A stretch of 64,000 nucleotides of DNA from VRUE01 sp963732225 (GCA_963732225.1 CAVSYR010000002.1:1219107-1283106), one strand, 5' to 3'; shown: positions 34,470-44,256, numbered from the stretch's first letter. Translations and numbers: made by a program. The notes: generated by a model not told the origin, from the letters alone.

Positions 34470-34805
34470 TCAGCCCTTCTCTTCCCCCCGCGAGCGGCCC
34501 CTGCTGGGCGGCTCCTCCCCGGCTTCCAGCGCCGTGATCGCCCAGTTGGCTTTGACCACCGCGCGGTAGAAGTGCTGGGTCGAGCCGCGGATCTGCTCGG
34601 TGCGCACCAGTTCGACCGCGCGGCATTCGGCCAGCACCCTGACGTGGTAGCTGAGCGCGCTGAGCTGCTGGGAGAGTCTGGCCGAGAGCTCGCGCGGGCT
34701 GACCTCGCTGCTGGTGTCGAGCATCTCGCGCAGGATCTGGCGCCGCATCGGGTGCCCGAGGGCGTTGAAGAGGTCGAGTCCCCGCGGGTTGCTCCCTGGC
34801 GCCAT
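34470..34805 (-). CDS. ArsR-type winged-helix transcriptional regulator
   Basis: 111 residues. GHPMRRQILREML and SPRELSARLSQQLSALSYHVRVL form the helix-turn-helix of ArsR-like repressors, followed by a wing (GSTQHFYRAV). The only Cys (AECRAVE) does not form a CxC metal site, so a non-metal signal is more likely. First gene after a 58-base gap from the GH15 gene; probably controls itself and the three minus-strand genes downstream. Confidence 0.8.
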   Translation of the reverse strand: MAPGSNPRGLDLFNALGHPMRRQILREMLDTSSEVSPRELSARLSQQLSALSYHVRVLAECRAVELVRTEQIRGSTQHFYRAVVKANWAITALEAGEEPPSRGRSRGEEKG

Positions 34806-34863
34806 GTGGCGAGAATACCGAACAAACGAAATCTATTGTCTGTCGACCCTTTGTCTGCGGCGC

Positions 34864-36765
34864 TCAAGCGTCCTCGCGGACGCCGCCCATCTCGGTGAAG
34901 ACCGCGGTCGGGCCGCCGTCGGCGCGCTGCTCGTCGGCGATCACGTGCGAGACCGCGTTGATCAGCGCCAGGTGGGTGAAGGCCTGGGGGAAGTTGCCGA
35001 GGTGGCGGCCGCTCTCGGGCTCGAGCTCCTCGGCGAAGAGGTCGAGCCAGCCGGCCGCCTCGAGCAGCCGCTCGCAGAGCGCCCGCGCCCGCGCCGCCTC
35101 GCCGATCTCCGAGAGGGCGGAGACCAGCCAGAAGGAGCAGATCAAGAAGGTCCCCTCGGCGCCGCTGAGGCCGTCGTCGGTCTCCTCGACCTTGTAGCGG
35201 AGGACGAGGCCGTGTTCGGTCAGCTCGTCGGCGATCGCCTCGACCGTGGCGTGCACGCGCTCGTCGTCGGCGGGGAGGAAGCGCAGCAGCGGGATCAGCA
35301 GGGTCGAGGCGTCGAGCGCGTCGGTCTCGTAGTGCTGGCGAAAGACGCCGTCGCGGCAGCCGCGCTCGAGGATCTCCTCGCGCATCTCGTCTGCCTTCTG
35401 CCTCCACTCATCGGCCAGGTCGGCGAGGCCGATCTCGCGGGCGAGGCGGGCGCCGCGGTCGACCGCGACCCAGATCATCAGCTTCGAGGAGACGTAGTGC
35501 TTGGGCTCGCCGCGCGACTCCCAGATGCCCTGATCGGGGTTCGGCCAAGCCTCGATTGCGGCTTCGACCTGGTAGCGGATCAGATGGCGGTCCGCCTGCG
35601 TACCACTTCCTCGAAGCGCCTTGAAGTGCAGGTAGATCGAGTCGAGCAGGGCACCCCAGACGTCGTTCTGGCGCTGGTCGTAGGCGCCATTGCCGATCCG
35701 CACCGGGCGGGCGCCGCCGTAGCCGCCGAGGTGGTCGAGCGTGCTCTCGGTCAATTCCCGCTCGCCGCCGATCCCGTACATGATCTGCAGGTCGGGGTTG
35801 TCTTTGCAGACGCCGAGCACGAAGCGCATGAAGTCACGCGCCTCCTGGTCGAAGCCGAGCGTGTGCAGGGCCCAGAGGGTGAAGGTCGAGTCGCGGATCC
35901 AGCTGTAGCGGTAGTCCCAGTTGCGTTCGCCGCCGGGGGTCTCCGGCAGCGAGGTCGTGGGGGCGGCGACGATCGCGCCGGTGGGGGTGTAGGTGAGGCC
36001 CTTCAGTACCAGCGCCGAGCGCTGCAGGTGGATGCGCCAGGGGTGGTCGGGGAAGTCGCCCGCGCGCAGCCACTCGCGCCAGAACTCTTCGGTCGAGTCG
36101 AGCCGCTCCAGCGCCTCGGGGGCGCTGCGCGGGCCGCCGAGGTCGCCGTCGCCCCAGGTGACGGCGCAAAAGCCGCTCTCGTCCTCGCGCAGGCGCAGCC
36201 TGCCGCGGGCGGCTCCTTCGTCATCGAGCGTCAGCTCCATGTCACTGGTCAGGCGCAGCTCGGTGCCGTCGCTGCCGACCGCTAGCGCTTCGCCCAGCTC
36301 GCCGCCGCTCCATGCCGCGGCCTCGGCGCCGTAGCCGAAGCGCGGCAGGCACTCCATCGCGACGTCGACCTCGCCGTCGAGGCAGGTGACGATGCGCAGC
36401 AGCGAGCGGTCGGACTCGTGCCCGGTCTGCGGCCGCCCGTCGGAGCCGTTGCCGCCGGGCACCCACTCGGCGATCGAGAGCAGGTCGTGGGTGACCAGCC
36501 AGCCGCTGTCGGTGACCCAGGTCGTCTCTATAACAAGGGTGCCGGGCTCATAGCGGCGGCTGATCGGCACGACCACGCCCTTCGGCGCCAGCTTGAAGTG
36601 ACCGGCGCCGCGGTCGAGCAGGGCGCCGAAGGCACTGGGCGAGTCGAAGCGGGGCAGGCAGAGCCACTCGACCGCGCCGTCGTAGGAGACCAGGGCGCTG
36701 GTGTGGCAGTCGGAGAGGAAGCCGTAGCCGCCAATCGGCGGGAAGCTAGTGTCGGCAGCGCTCAC
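34864..36765 (-). CDS. Glycoside hydrolase family 15 (trehalase/glucoamylase type)
   Basis: 633 residues. The N-terminus (IGGYGFLSDCHTSALV...WLCLPRFDSP) is the all-beta domain of bacterial GH15 enzymes. The catalytic (alpha/alpha)6 barrel carries NWDYRYSWIRD near residue 280, IWESRG near 414 (likely general acid Glu) and AEGTFLICSFWLV near 535 (likely base). Actinobacterial members include trehalases and alpha-glucosidases/glucodextranases; substrate cannot be fixed here. No signal peptide, so cytoplasmic. GTG start chosen at the beginning of the conserved N-terminus; it lies only 20 bases from the divergent ctaG start. Confidence 0.92.
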   Translation of the reverse strand: MSAADTSFPPIGGYGFLSDCHTSALVSYDGAVEWLCLPRFDSPSAFGALLDRGAGHFKLAPKGVVVPISRRYEPGTLVIETTWVTDSGWLVTHDLLSIAEWVPGGNGSDGRPQTGHESDRSLLRIVTCLDGEVDVAMECLPRFGYGAEAAAWSGGELGEALAVGSDGTELRLTSDMELTLDDEGAARGRLRLREDESGFCAVTWGDGDLGGPRSAPEALERLDSTEEFWREWLRAGDFPDHPWRIHLQRSALVLKGLTYTPTGAIVAAPTTSLPETPGGERNWDYRYSWIRDSTFTLWALHTLGFDQEARDFMRFVLGVCKDNPDLQIMYGIGGERELTESTLDHLGGYGGARPVRIGNGAYDQRQNDVWGALLDSIYLHFKALRGSGTQADRHLIRYQVEAAIEAWPNPDQGIWESRGEPKHYVSSKLMIWVAVDRGARLAREIGLADLADEWRQKADEMREEILERGCRDGVFRQHYETDALDASTLLIPLLRFLPADDERVHATVEAIADELTEHGLVLRYKVEETDDGLSGAEGTFLICSFWLVSALSEIGEAARARALCERLLEAAGWLDLFAEELEPESGRHLGNFPQAFTHLALINAVSHVIADEQRADGGPTAVFTEMGGVREDA

Positions 36766-36785
36766 GGCCGTGCCAAGCTACCACC

Positions 36786-37703
36786 GTGAGCAGCGTCCTC
36801 TTTGCCCACGTTGCCGGGGCTTTCGCCCCGGTCGAGGTCTTCCCGATCACGATCGGCGGCGTCGCCTACTGGGCCCGGGTGCGCAGCCTCGCCTGGGACG
36901 GCCGCTCGGTGCCGCTCTGGCGCCAGCTCTGCTTCGGCAGCGGTCTGCTGTTGATCGCGATCGCGCTCTTCAGCCCGATCGGCCACATCTCCGACGAGCT
37001 GGTCATCGCCCACATGGTCGAGCACCTGCTGATCGGCGACATCGCCTCGCTGCTGATCGTCCTCGGCCTGACCAAGTCGCTGCTGCAGCCGATCCTCTCG
37101 ATCAAGCTCTTCAACCGCCTCCAGGTGCTCACCCACCCGTTGATCGCGCTGCCGCTCTGGGCGCTCAACTTCTACTTCTGGCACATCCCGGCGATCTATG
37201 ACGCCGCCTACGGCACGGCGCCGCTGCATGCGCTCGAGCACACCACCTTCCTCGCCTTCGGCTGCCTGATGTGGATGCCGATCTTCGGCCCGCTGCCGAA
37301 GCCCGAATGGTTCACCGCCGCCTGGAAGGTCGGCTACGTGATCGCCGTCCGCTTCGCCGGCGCGATCCTCGGCAACGTGCTGATGTGGTCGGACTCGGTC
37401 CTCTATCCGATCTACGGCAAGGGCGAGCACTACTGGGGCATCTCGCCGATCGCCGACCAGAGCACCGCCGGCGCGATCATGATGGTCGAGGGCACCTTCC
37501 TCGCCCTCGGTGTGCTCGCCTGGATCTTCCTCGAGGTCGCCCGCGAAGGCACCGAGCGCCAGCGCCTGCTCGAGCTGGCCGAGGAGCGCGGCTTCGCTCT
37601 GGATGAGAGGCGGGCGCAGCGCGCCGTCGCGGCTGGGCACGGGGCGCGGCTGGAAGAACGGATCGTGGCGAGTGGGGAGGAGACGCATGCCGTCACTAAC
37701 TAG
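36786..37703 (+). CDS. ctaG: CtaG-family cytochrome c oxidase assembly protein
   Basis: 305 residues with about seven hydrophobic segments and the family's His-rich membrane motifs (HMVEHLLIGD, FYFWHIPAIYDAA, HALEHTTFLAFG). The caa3-type CtaG family takes part in copper delivery or assembly of haem-copper oxidases in the plasma membrane. GTG start. The C-terminal tail after residue 255 is soluble and charged. No oxidase subunit genes are in the window. It heads a tightly packed plus-strand run reaching clpP. Confidence 0.9.
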   Translation: MSSVLFAHVAGAFAPVEVFPITIGGVAYWARVRSLAWDGRSVPLWRQLCFGSGLLLIAIALFSPIGHISDELVIAHMVEHLLIGDIASLLIVLGLTKSLLQPILSIKLFNRLQVLTHPLIALPLWALNFYFWHIPAIYDAAYGTAPLHALEHTTFLAFGCLMWMPIFGPLPKPEWFTAAWKVGYVIAVRFAGAILGNVLMWSDSVLYPIYGKGEHYWGISPIADQSTAGAIMMVEGTFLALGVLAWIFLEVAREGTERQRLLELAEERGFALDERRAQRAVAAGHGARLEERIVASGEETHAVTN

Positions 37704-37818
37704 GGCCCGCGCCTGGCTGGTCACTGGCCCGCTCGGCCGGGGCGCGGCCTTCGCGATTGACTTCGCGATCGCCGTGCGCACCGGCCTAGCCCAGCGCCGT
37801 GGACAGTCGCGCGACTGA
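37687..37818 (+). CDS. 43-aa small protein overlapping ctaG
   Basis: Reads MPSLTRARAWLVTGPLGRG then a hydrophobic stretch (AAFAIDFAIAV) and a basic end. The ATG overlaps the ctaG 3' end by 17 bases in another frame and has a strong GGGGAGG ribosome site six bases upstream, which argues for translation. Probably a small membrane-associated protein; I recall similar 'VTGPLGR' miniproteins in actinobacteria, but this is memory, not a search. Confidence 0.55.
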   Translation: MPSLTRARAWLVTGPLGRGAAFAIDFAIAVRTGLAQRRGQSRD

Positions 37819-37838
37819 TTCTCTAGGGTCTCTCGTTC

Positions 37839-39221
37839 TTGAAGACCGTCGTTACAGAGCTGCCCGACTCGCGTGTGCGGGTCGAGGTGGAGGTTCCCGC
37901 CGACCTGGTCGGTCGCGGCTTGCAGCGCGCTGCTCGCGGCCTGGCGCGGGAGATGCGCATGCCCGGCTTCCGCAAGGGCAAAGCGCCGCCCTCGCTGGTG
38001 ATCCAGCGGCTCGGCTTCGGCACCGTCCTGCAGGACGCGATCCGCGAGTCGCTGCCCGAGTGGTACGAGGGAGGCCTGCTTAGCTCCGGCATTAGCCCAG
38101 TTGGTGACCCCAACATCGAGATCGTTTCCGCGCCGGAAGCCGAGGGCGAGCCACTCGAGTTCAAATTCGAGATCGGCGTGCGGCCACCGGCGACGCTTGG
38201 TGACTACAAGGGACTTGAGGTCGGCAAGGCCGAGGCCGAGCCGACCGATGAGATCGTCGACCGCGAGGTCGAGCGCATCCGCGAAGGCTTCACCAAGCTC
38301 GAGCCGGTTGAGCGTGCCGCCGGCGACGGCGACGTGCTGCTGGTCGATTTCGAGGGCCTGCGCGACGGCAAAGCCTTCGAGGGCGGCAAGGCCAACGATT
38401 ATCTCCTCGAGCTTGGCGGCGGCCAGCTGATCGAGGGCTTCGAGGAACAGCTGACCGGCGCCGAAGCGGGCGACGAGCGCGAGGTCGAGGTCACCTTCCC
38501 CGAGGATTACCAAGCCGAGGAGCTGGCCGGCGAGGACGCGGTCTTCAAGGTCGAGGTCAAAGAGGTGCGGGAGAAGGTCCTGCCCGAGCTCGACGACGAT
38601 TTCGCCTCTGAGGCGTCGGAGTTCGAGACGCTCGAGGAGCTGCGCGCCGATATCGCCAAACGGGTCAGCGAGGCGGTTGACGAGCGCGCCGAGCAGGACT
38701 TCCGCGTCGCCGCGGTCGACGCCGCCGTTGATGCCGCGACCGTTGAGATGCCCGACGCGCTGGTGCAGGCGCGCGCCGAGGAGCGCTGGGACCGGGTCGA
38801 GCGCCAGCTCGCCGCCCGCGGCATGGACCCCAATGCCTACTTGCAGATGCAAGGCAAAACGCGTGAGGAGCTGCTCGAGGAGTCAAAGCCCGACGCCGAG
38901 CGCGAGCTGAAGCGCGAGGCGGTGCTGGCGGCGATCGCCGAGGCCGAGGCGATCGAGGTTTCCGAGGAGGAAATGGTCGAGGCCCTGGCCCACACCGCCG
39001 AGCACGAGCGCACCACGCCCGAGAAGCTGCTCGAGCGCCTGCGCGAGAACGGCCGCGACGCGATGGTCCGCGAGGACATCGCCGTGCGCAAGGCAATCGA
39101 CCTGGTCGCCGAGTCGGCCAAACCGATCCCGCTCGAGCAGGCCGAGGCCCGCGAGAAAATCTGGACGCCGGAGAAAGAGGAAGAGGAGAAACCCTCCGAG
39201 CTCTGGACGCCGGGCGACTAA
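37839..39221 (+). CDS. tig: Trigger factor, ribosome-associated chaperone and prolyl isomerase
   Basis: 460 residues. The ribosome-binding domain has the signature GFRKGKAP (about 44-51). The FKBP-like PPIase domain spans about 150-240 (DVLLVDFEGLRDG, IEGFEEQLTGA, VTFPEDY), and the helical substrate-cradling C-terminus follows. TTG start fits the family N-terminus, with AGGG upstream. A highly acidic tail ends ELWTPGD. It binds nascent chains at the ribosomal exit. The tig-clpP neighbourhood is widespread in bacteria, here interrupted by a GGDEF gene. Confidence 0.95.
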   Translation: MKTVVTELPDSRVRVEVEVPADLVGRGLQRAARGLAREMRMPGFRKGKAPPSLVIQRLGFGTVLQDAIRESLPEWYEGGLLSSGISPVGDPNIEIVSAPEAEGEPLEFKFEIGVRPPATLGDYKGLEVGKAEAEPTDEIVDREVERIREGFTKLEPVERAAGDGDVLLVDFEGLRDGKAFEGGKANDYLLELGGGQLIEGFEEQLTGAEAGDEREVEVTFPEDYQAEELAGEDAVFKVEVKEVREKVLPELDDDFASEASEFETLEELRADIAKRVSEAVDERAEQDFRVAAVDAAVDAATVEMPDALVQARAEERWDRVERQLAARGMDPNAYLQMQGKTREELLEESKPDAERELKREAVLAAIAEAEAIEVSEEEMVEALAHTAEHERTTPEKLLERLRENGRDAMVREDIAVRKAIDLVAESAKPIPLEQAEAREKIWTPEKEEEEKPSELWTPGD

Positions 39222-39223
39222 CG

Positions 39224-40149
39224 GTGATCTGGCGCCGGGGCAGGGACCTGCGGGCGCTGGAAGAAGAGAGTGAGCGCTTCGCGGAGCTGTCGGGCGAGAT
39301 GTTCTGCGTCGCCGGCTTCGACGGCTACTTCAAGCGAGTCAACCCGGCCTTCGAGCGAATCCTTGGCTACGGCCGCGAGGAGCTGCTGAGCCGTCCCTTC
39401 GTCGAGTTCGTCCATCCCGACGACCGCGAGGACCTCGAGGTCGAGGCGGCGGGAATCTCGGTCGGCGGGCACCCTGCCGTCCGCTTCCGGAACCGCTACC
39501 TCGACGTGGAAGGCGGGGTGCACTGGATCGAGTGGACCTCGGTGGGGGTCCCAGAGGAGGAACGGATATACGCCGTCGGTCGCGACGTGACTGACCGCAA
39601 GATCCTTGAGCAGCAGCTGGAGCTGCGCTCGCGCAGCGACCCGCTGACCGGAATGCTCAACCGCCGCAGCTTTGACGAGTCGCTGCAGGCGCAGCTCGCC
39701 CACGCGCGGCGCTACAAGCGCAGCGGGGCGCTGCTGATCGCCGACCTCGACCGCTTCAAGCAGATCAACGACGAGTTCGGCCATGCCGCGGGTGACGAGG
39801 CGCTGCGCATTGTCTCCCGCGTCCTCGCCGAAAACCTGCGTGAGACCGACATGGTCGGCCGCGACGCGGGTGGTCTGGTCGCCCGCCTCGGCGGCGATGA
39901 GTTCGCCTTGCTGCTGCCCGAGACCGAGGCAGCGGGGGCGGAAGCGGTGGGGGAGAGACTCGTCGCCGCGCTCGTGGCAGAGCCGCTGGTGGTCGGCGAG
40001 CGGGAGGTGCGGCTGGGCGTCAGCATCGGCGCTGCGACCTTCGGGCCGGGCGAAGCGCGCTCGGCCGAGGAGCTGCTCGCTGCAGCCGATCGTGCGATGT
40101 ACGTGGTCAAGGCAGCAGGCGGTGGCGGCGCTTCTATAGAGTCCCGCCC

Positions 40150-40153
<4 letters not shown>
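39224..40153 (+). CDS. PAS-GGDEF diguanylate cyclase
   Basis: 309 residues: PAS domain about 10-125 (FDGYFKRVNPAFERILGY, FVHPDDRE), PAC-like end (GRDVTDRK), then GGDEF about 138-300 with DPLTGMLNRR, DLDRFKQINDEFGH and an intact RLGGDEFALL. It should make cyclic-di-GMP from GTP. The putative inhibitory RxxD (RETD) is separated from GGDEF by 13 residues instead of the usual 5, an insertion of about 8 (GRDAGGLV). No membrane segment, so cytosolic. GTG start 2 bases after tig stop, and its TGA overlaps the clpP ATG; this places a second-messenger enzyme inside a proteostasis operon. Confidence 0.9.
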
Positions 40154-41252
<1,099 letters not shown>

Positions 41253-41262
41253 GAGACGCCGA

Positions 41263-41310
41263 GTTAGAAAGCCTCACGGTTGAGAAACATCGCGGTTTGA
41301 AAACATCGCG
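41263..41310 (+). promoter_or_regulatory. Three tandem 16-base repeats upstream of double-TetR gene
   Basis: GTTAGAAAGCCTCACG, GTTGAGAAACATCGCG and GTTTGAAAACATCGCG follow each other without gaps at 41263, 41279 and 41295. They lie between the M23 stop and the regulator GTG and look like an operator array, most simply an autoregulatory site of the following gene. A related element (GTTAGAAAACATCCC) starts at 56573 before the paralogue. Confidence 0.6.
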
Positions 41311-41373
41311 AAAGTCTGGTACCAAGGTAGGGAGCTTACGGGTACGCCGCAAGTCTCTAACGAGAGGAAACCC

Positions 41374-42672
41374 GTGCCAGAGAAGTTGACTCCCGGGCCG
41401 GGCATGCCCGCAGCGGATGTCGCTGCTCACCAGTCGGCGCGGATCCACCGGGCGATGATCGAAATCGTCGCCGACTATGGCTATGAGGCGGTCAAGGTGC
41501 GCGAACTCGTTCATCTCGCCGGTGTTTCCTCGGCCGCCTTCTACAAGCACTTCGAGAGCAAAGAGGACTGCTTCCTGCGGACTCACGATCTCGTCGTACG
41601 ACGAGCCACCCGGCGGATCATCGCCTCGCAGGCCGGAGAGGAGGCTTGGAAAGAGCGCCCCCAGCTGATCTTCGATGCCTTCGTGCAGGAGATCGAGGAC
41701 GATCCAGCAGCCGCGCGCTTCGCCTTGGTGGAGGCATACGTCTCCGGCCCCGTGGCCCTCGAGCACGCTCGCAAAGCCGAGGCCACGTTCGAGATGATGC
41801 TGGGGCAGAGCTTTGCCCGTGCGCCGGCTGGAATACCGGTACCGCAGATGGTCGTCGAGGGAATGACCGCTGGTGCTGCTCGCGTCGCTCGCACGCGCTT
41901 GCTCGCGGGCAAGGAGTTCGAGATTCCACACATACATGAGGAGATGGTGGAGTGGCTGCTCTGCTATCCGGGTCTTTCCGCGGACGAGCTCGGCGGTCTC
42001 GATCTTCAACTGGTCTGGAGGGATACGAGGCTCCTGCCCTTGGTCGCACCCTCAGGCTCAGGTGAAGGTGAGGCTTGGTCCAAAACCGGCGACCGTGCGC
42101 TGATCCTTGCCTCGATTGCCGAACTCACCGCCGCTAACGGTTACAGCAGCCTGACCGCCTCGGACATCCGCCGCGGCGCCGGCGTCTCACGCGCCTTCTT
42201 CAAGTCCCAGTTCGAAGGAGTCGAAGACTGCTTCGTCGCGGCGATGGAGCAACGTGCCGGCGAAACCTTTGCTCAAGCCGCGCGCGCCCAAACGGCGGGC
42301 CGCGCCTGGCCCGGCGGTCTCTACAGGGCGATCAGCGCCATCTGCGATCAAATCGCCAGCGACCCCCTGCTTGCGAGCGTGTGCCTCATCGACAACTTCA
42401 CCCTCGGTTCGAGTGGCTCCCGCATCCGCAACCAACTTATGGCAACGGTTGCTGAACAACTTGCAGACAGTGCTCCCCCCGCCGAGCAGTCCACTGCCCT
42501 CATAACCGAAGCCTCATCCGGAGCGGTATGGGCACTGTTCCACCACCACGTGGTCAGAGCCCTCGCCCACTCGGCACCTCAGGTAGCGGCAACCCTCGCC
42601 TTCATGGCTCTGGCGCCAGTTATAGGCGCTCCGGCTGCGGTTGCGGCTATCGCCGCAGAGCAGGCCGAATAG
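41374..42672 (+). CDS. Double-TetR transcriptional regulator (copy 1)
   Basis: 432 residues, about twice a normal TetR protein. A first TetR HTH at about 20-75 (VRELVHLAGVSSAAFYKHFESKEDCF) with ligand domain is followed by a second at about 240-290 (ASDIRRGAGVSRAFFKSQFEGVEDCF) with another ligand domain: two fused TetR units able to act as an intramolecular dimer. GTG start with GAGAGG upstream. Its 3' end overlaps the convergent gene by 26 bases. The paralogue at 56652 has the same architecture and also follows an M23 gene. Target and ligand unknown. Confidence 0.88.
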   Translation: MPEKLTPGPGMPAADVAAHQSARIHRAMIEIVADYGYEAVKVRELVHLAGVSSAAFYKHFESKEDCFLRTHDLVVRRATRRIIASQAGEEAWKERPQLIFDAFVQEIEDDPAAARFALVEAYVSGPVALEHARKAEATFEMMLGQSFARAPAGIPVPQMVVEGMTAGAARVARTRLLAGKEFEIPHIHEEMVEWLLCYPGLSADELGGLDLQLVWRDTRLLPLVAPSGSGEGEAWSKTGDRALILASIAELTAANGYSSLTASDIRRGAGVSRAFFKSQFEGVEDCFVAAMEQRAGETFAQAARAQTAGRAWPGGLYRAISAICDQIASDPLLASVCLIDNFTLGSSGSRIRNQLMATVAEQLADSAPPAEQSTALITEASSGAVWALFHHHVVRALAHSAPQVAATLAFMALAPVIGAPAAVAAIAAEQAE

Positions 42673-43195
42673 CTCCGACCCTCTTTGCGGCAGCGATCAT
42701 AAATGCAGCCCGTGCTTCTTCAATTGCCTCTCTCGATAGCTCAACTTCGACGAGCTTTTCGTCGACGACGTTGTCAGATGCCCCATCGAGGTCGTCCGGG
42801 CGGACCGTGTGAAGAGTCTCCAGTATCTCGCGGTAAGCCCGTTCGAAAGACGAGGCAACAGCCCCGTTCTTGTCCGGTCGAATACTCAAACGAGCGCTCA
42901 GGGCGCGCATCGCTCCGCCCGCCCCGGCAAGCGCGTCCCGTGGCTCGTCGGGTAGATCCTTGCCGTACTCGTAGAAGCGCCTTATCAAATCATCGAACGT
43001 ATCGCGGGATCTCTCGAACGCGACCACGGCCTCATCGAGCAAGCCTCGCAGGTCGGCACGATCCGCCAGTTCACGGTCACGCTTCTGCGCCTCTTGCTGA
43101 CACCGGCTATCGGCTACAGCGGCAATGACGGCGATAACAAGAGTAATCCCCATGGAGATTGTTGTAAGGCTCTCCTCCGTAGTCATGCCAAACAT
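42647..43195 (-). CDS. Membrane-anchored coiled-coil hypothetical protein
   Basis: 182 residues. One N-terminal transmembrane segment (about 12-30, ISMGITLVIAVIAAVA) is followed by a charged helical region rich in Arg/Glu/Asp (KRDRELADRADLRGLLDEAVVAFERSRDTFDD in pieces), predicted coiled coil. No family recognised. Convergent with and overlapping the end of the TetR gene. A short N-terminal tail with a cytoplasmic C-terminal domain is the likely topology. Confidence 0.65.
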   Translation of the reverse strand: MFGMTTEESLTTISMGITLVIAVIAAVADSRCQQEAQKRDRELADRADLRGLLDEAVVAFERSRDTFDDLIRRFYEYGKDLPDEPRDALAGAGGAMRALSARLSIRPDKNGAVASSFERAYREILETLHTVRPDDLDGASDNVVDEKLVEVELSREAIEEARAAFMIAAAKRVGAIRPALRR

Positions 43196-43245
43196 CAGCT
43201 AATAAATCATAGGCCACATCTCGGACACTGAAGAGGGCACAGGTA

Positions 43246-43297
43246 GGTCCCACCCTCAGGCTCAGGTGAAGGTGAGGCTTGGTCAAAACCAGCAACT
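43246..43297 (+). repeat. Displaced copy of the TetR linker sequence
   Basis: 43251-43284 (34 bases) is identical to 42047-42080 inside the double-TetR gene, with near-identity extending to both sides, including one base deleted in the GGTC(C)AAAACC stretch. It is in the same orientation but untranslated here. Confidence 0.85.
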
Positions 43298-43524
43298 ACG
43301 CCAAGGTTTCCGAGCCAAAAGACCCCAAAGTACCTATTTAGATCTCTCCAGTTTCTCAACGATCGCCTCTCCAAATAACTGTTCACTTCGCCTGTGGAGC
43401 CACATTGTCAATGGTCACGGTGAGTTAAGAGACCTGACCAATCCACTTGCTTGACGCCCGGCCTAAGCGTGGGACGGTCCTATCGGGCGGGAGCAGGGCT
43501 CCTGCCTTGCAAAAAAGCATTGTC

Positions 43525-43557
43525 AAAACCGTAATTCAATGTGAGAGGAATCAAGGA
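43525..43557 (+). promoter_or_regulatory. AAAACCGTAAT leader motif plus GAGAGGAAT ribosome site
   Basis: Matches the leaders before 58276 and 60130 (AAACCGTAAC...GTGAGAGGA) although the coding sequences are only distantly related, suggesting shared transcription or translation control. Confidence 0.5.
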
Positions 43558-44256
43558 ATGACTCGTAAAAAGCAAGGACTCGGTGTTATCGGGATCTGTC
43601 TGATCGCGGCCCTGAGCCTAATGGCCTTCGCGGGCTCGGCCCAGGCAAAAGGGACCTGGAAATCAGGCGGAGCCACGATCACTAGCGGGACGATCGTTTC
43701 TGAAGAAGACTCGAAAGAGTTTGTGCTCTTATCAAAATCAGGCACTACGGCAATTGAAATTTTATGCGAAACCCTGACGCTCAGTGAAGGCAAACTGGAA
43801 GCGGAAGGAAAAGGATCGGGAGAACTTAAATTCAGCAAAAACTGCCGATTCCTTGCAAAAGGAGTAGTGCAGGCAAGCTGCAAACCAGTCGAACCGATTG
43901 TCGCAAAAGTAAAGCTTTTACTCTTTAAACATTTAGCTGACGGCAAGACTTACGCGTTAGCTTCTCCACTGGACGGAACCTTAAAATTCACCACGCTAAA
44001 ACTTGGTGCCGAATGTGCCTTCGGGGAAAACATTGAAGTTTCCGGCCACGTCGTACTTGAAGACTGTGCTGGCATCTTCTCAACAGAAGCGGCGAAACAC
44101 TTAATTCAGCAGAGTGCATCGACGACGTTATTCACTGCAGCTGGGTTCACGAACGCACTCAAGTACGGTGCGAACGCGGCAACACTTGACGGCAGTACCT
44201 GGCTGAAACTCTCCACAGGAGCAAATTGGAGCGGTGTAGGTATCAGCGAAGACTAA
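43558..44256 (+). CDS. Secreted Cys-containing hypothetical protein
   Basis: 232 residues. ATG chosen because GAGAGGAATCAAGGA directly precedes it and it begins a clear signal peptide (MTRKKQGLGVIGICLIAALS..., cleaved near GSAQA). The mature part has Cys in LCETLTL, KNCRF, ASCKP, ECAFGENI and DCAG, resembling the CEP/ECxxG pattern of the secreted family at 31732, 58276 and 60130, so it is probably a divergent member. AT-rich synonymous codons. Function unknown. Confidence 0.78.
   Translation: MTRKKQGLGVIGICLIAALSLMAFAGSAQAKGTWKSGGATITSGTIVSEEDSKEFVLLSKSGTTAIEILCETLTLSEGKLEAEGKGSGELKFSKNCRFLAKGVVQASCKPVEPIVAKVKLLLFKHLADGKTYALASPLDGTLKFTTLKLGAECAFGENIEVSGHVVLEDCAGIFSTEAAKHLIQQSASTTLFTAAGFTNALKYGANAATLDGSTWLKLSTGANWSGVGISED

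Larger units (their letters stand above)
43196..43557. other. Intergenic region with a TetR-gene fragment and leader motif
   Basis: 362 bases between divergent genes. It contains a near-copy of the linker segment of the upstream double-TetR gene (43246-43297) and ends in the CCGTAAT leader motif (43529-43535) and ribosome site of the next gene. No ORF here looks coding. Confidence 0.6.

Noticed and set aside
33002..34537. Long plus-strand frame (511 codons)
   Set aside because: Antisense to the RTX-like and STAS genes; product is Ala/Val/Asp-rich without domains, while the minus strand has a signal peptide, repeats and a STAS motif.
34714..36285. Long plus-strand frame (523 codons)
   Set aside because: Antisense to the GH15 gene, whose catalytic motifs are clear.
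36762..38852. Minus-strand frame of 696 codons across ctaG and tig
   Set aside because: Opposite two well recognised genes; no domain in its translation.
41263..41310. CRISPR-like repeat array
   Set aside because: Three contiguous 16-base units without spacers and no cas genes; better explained as an operator array.
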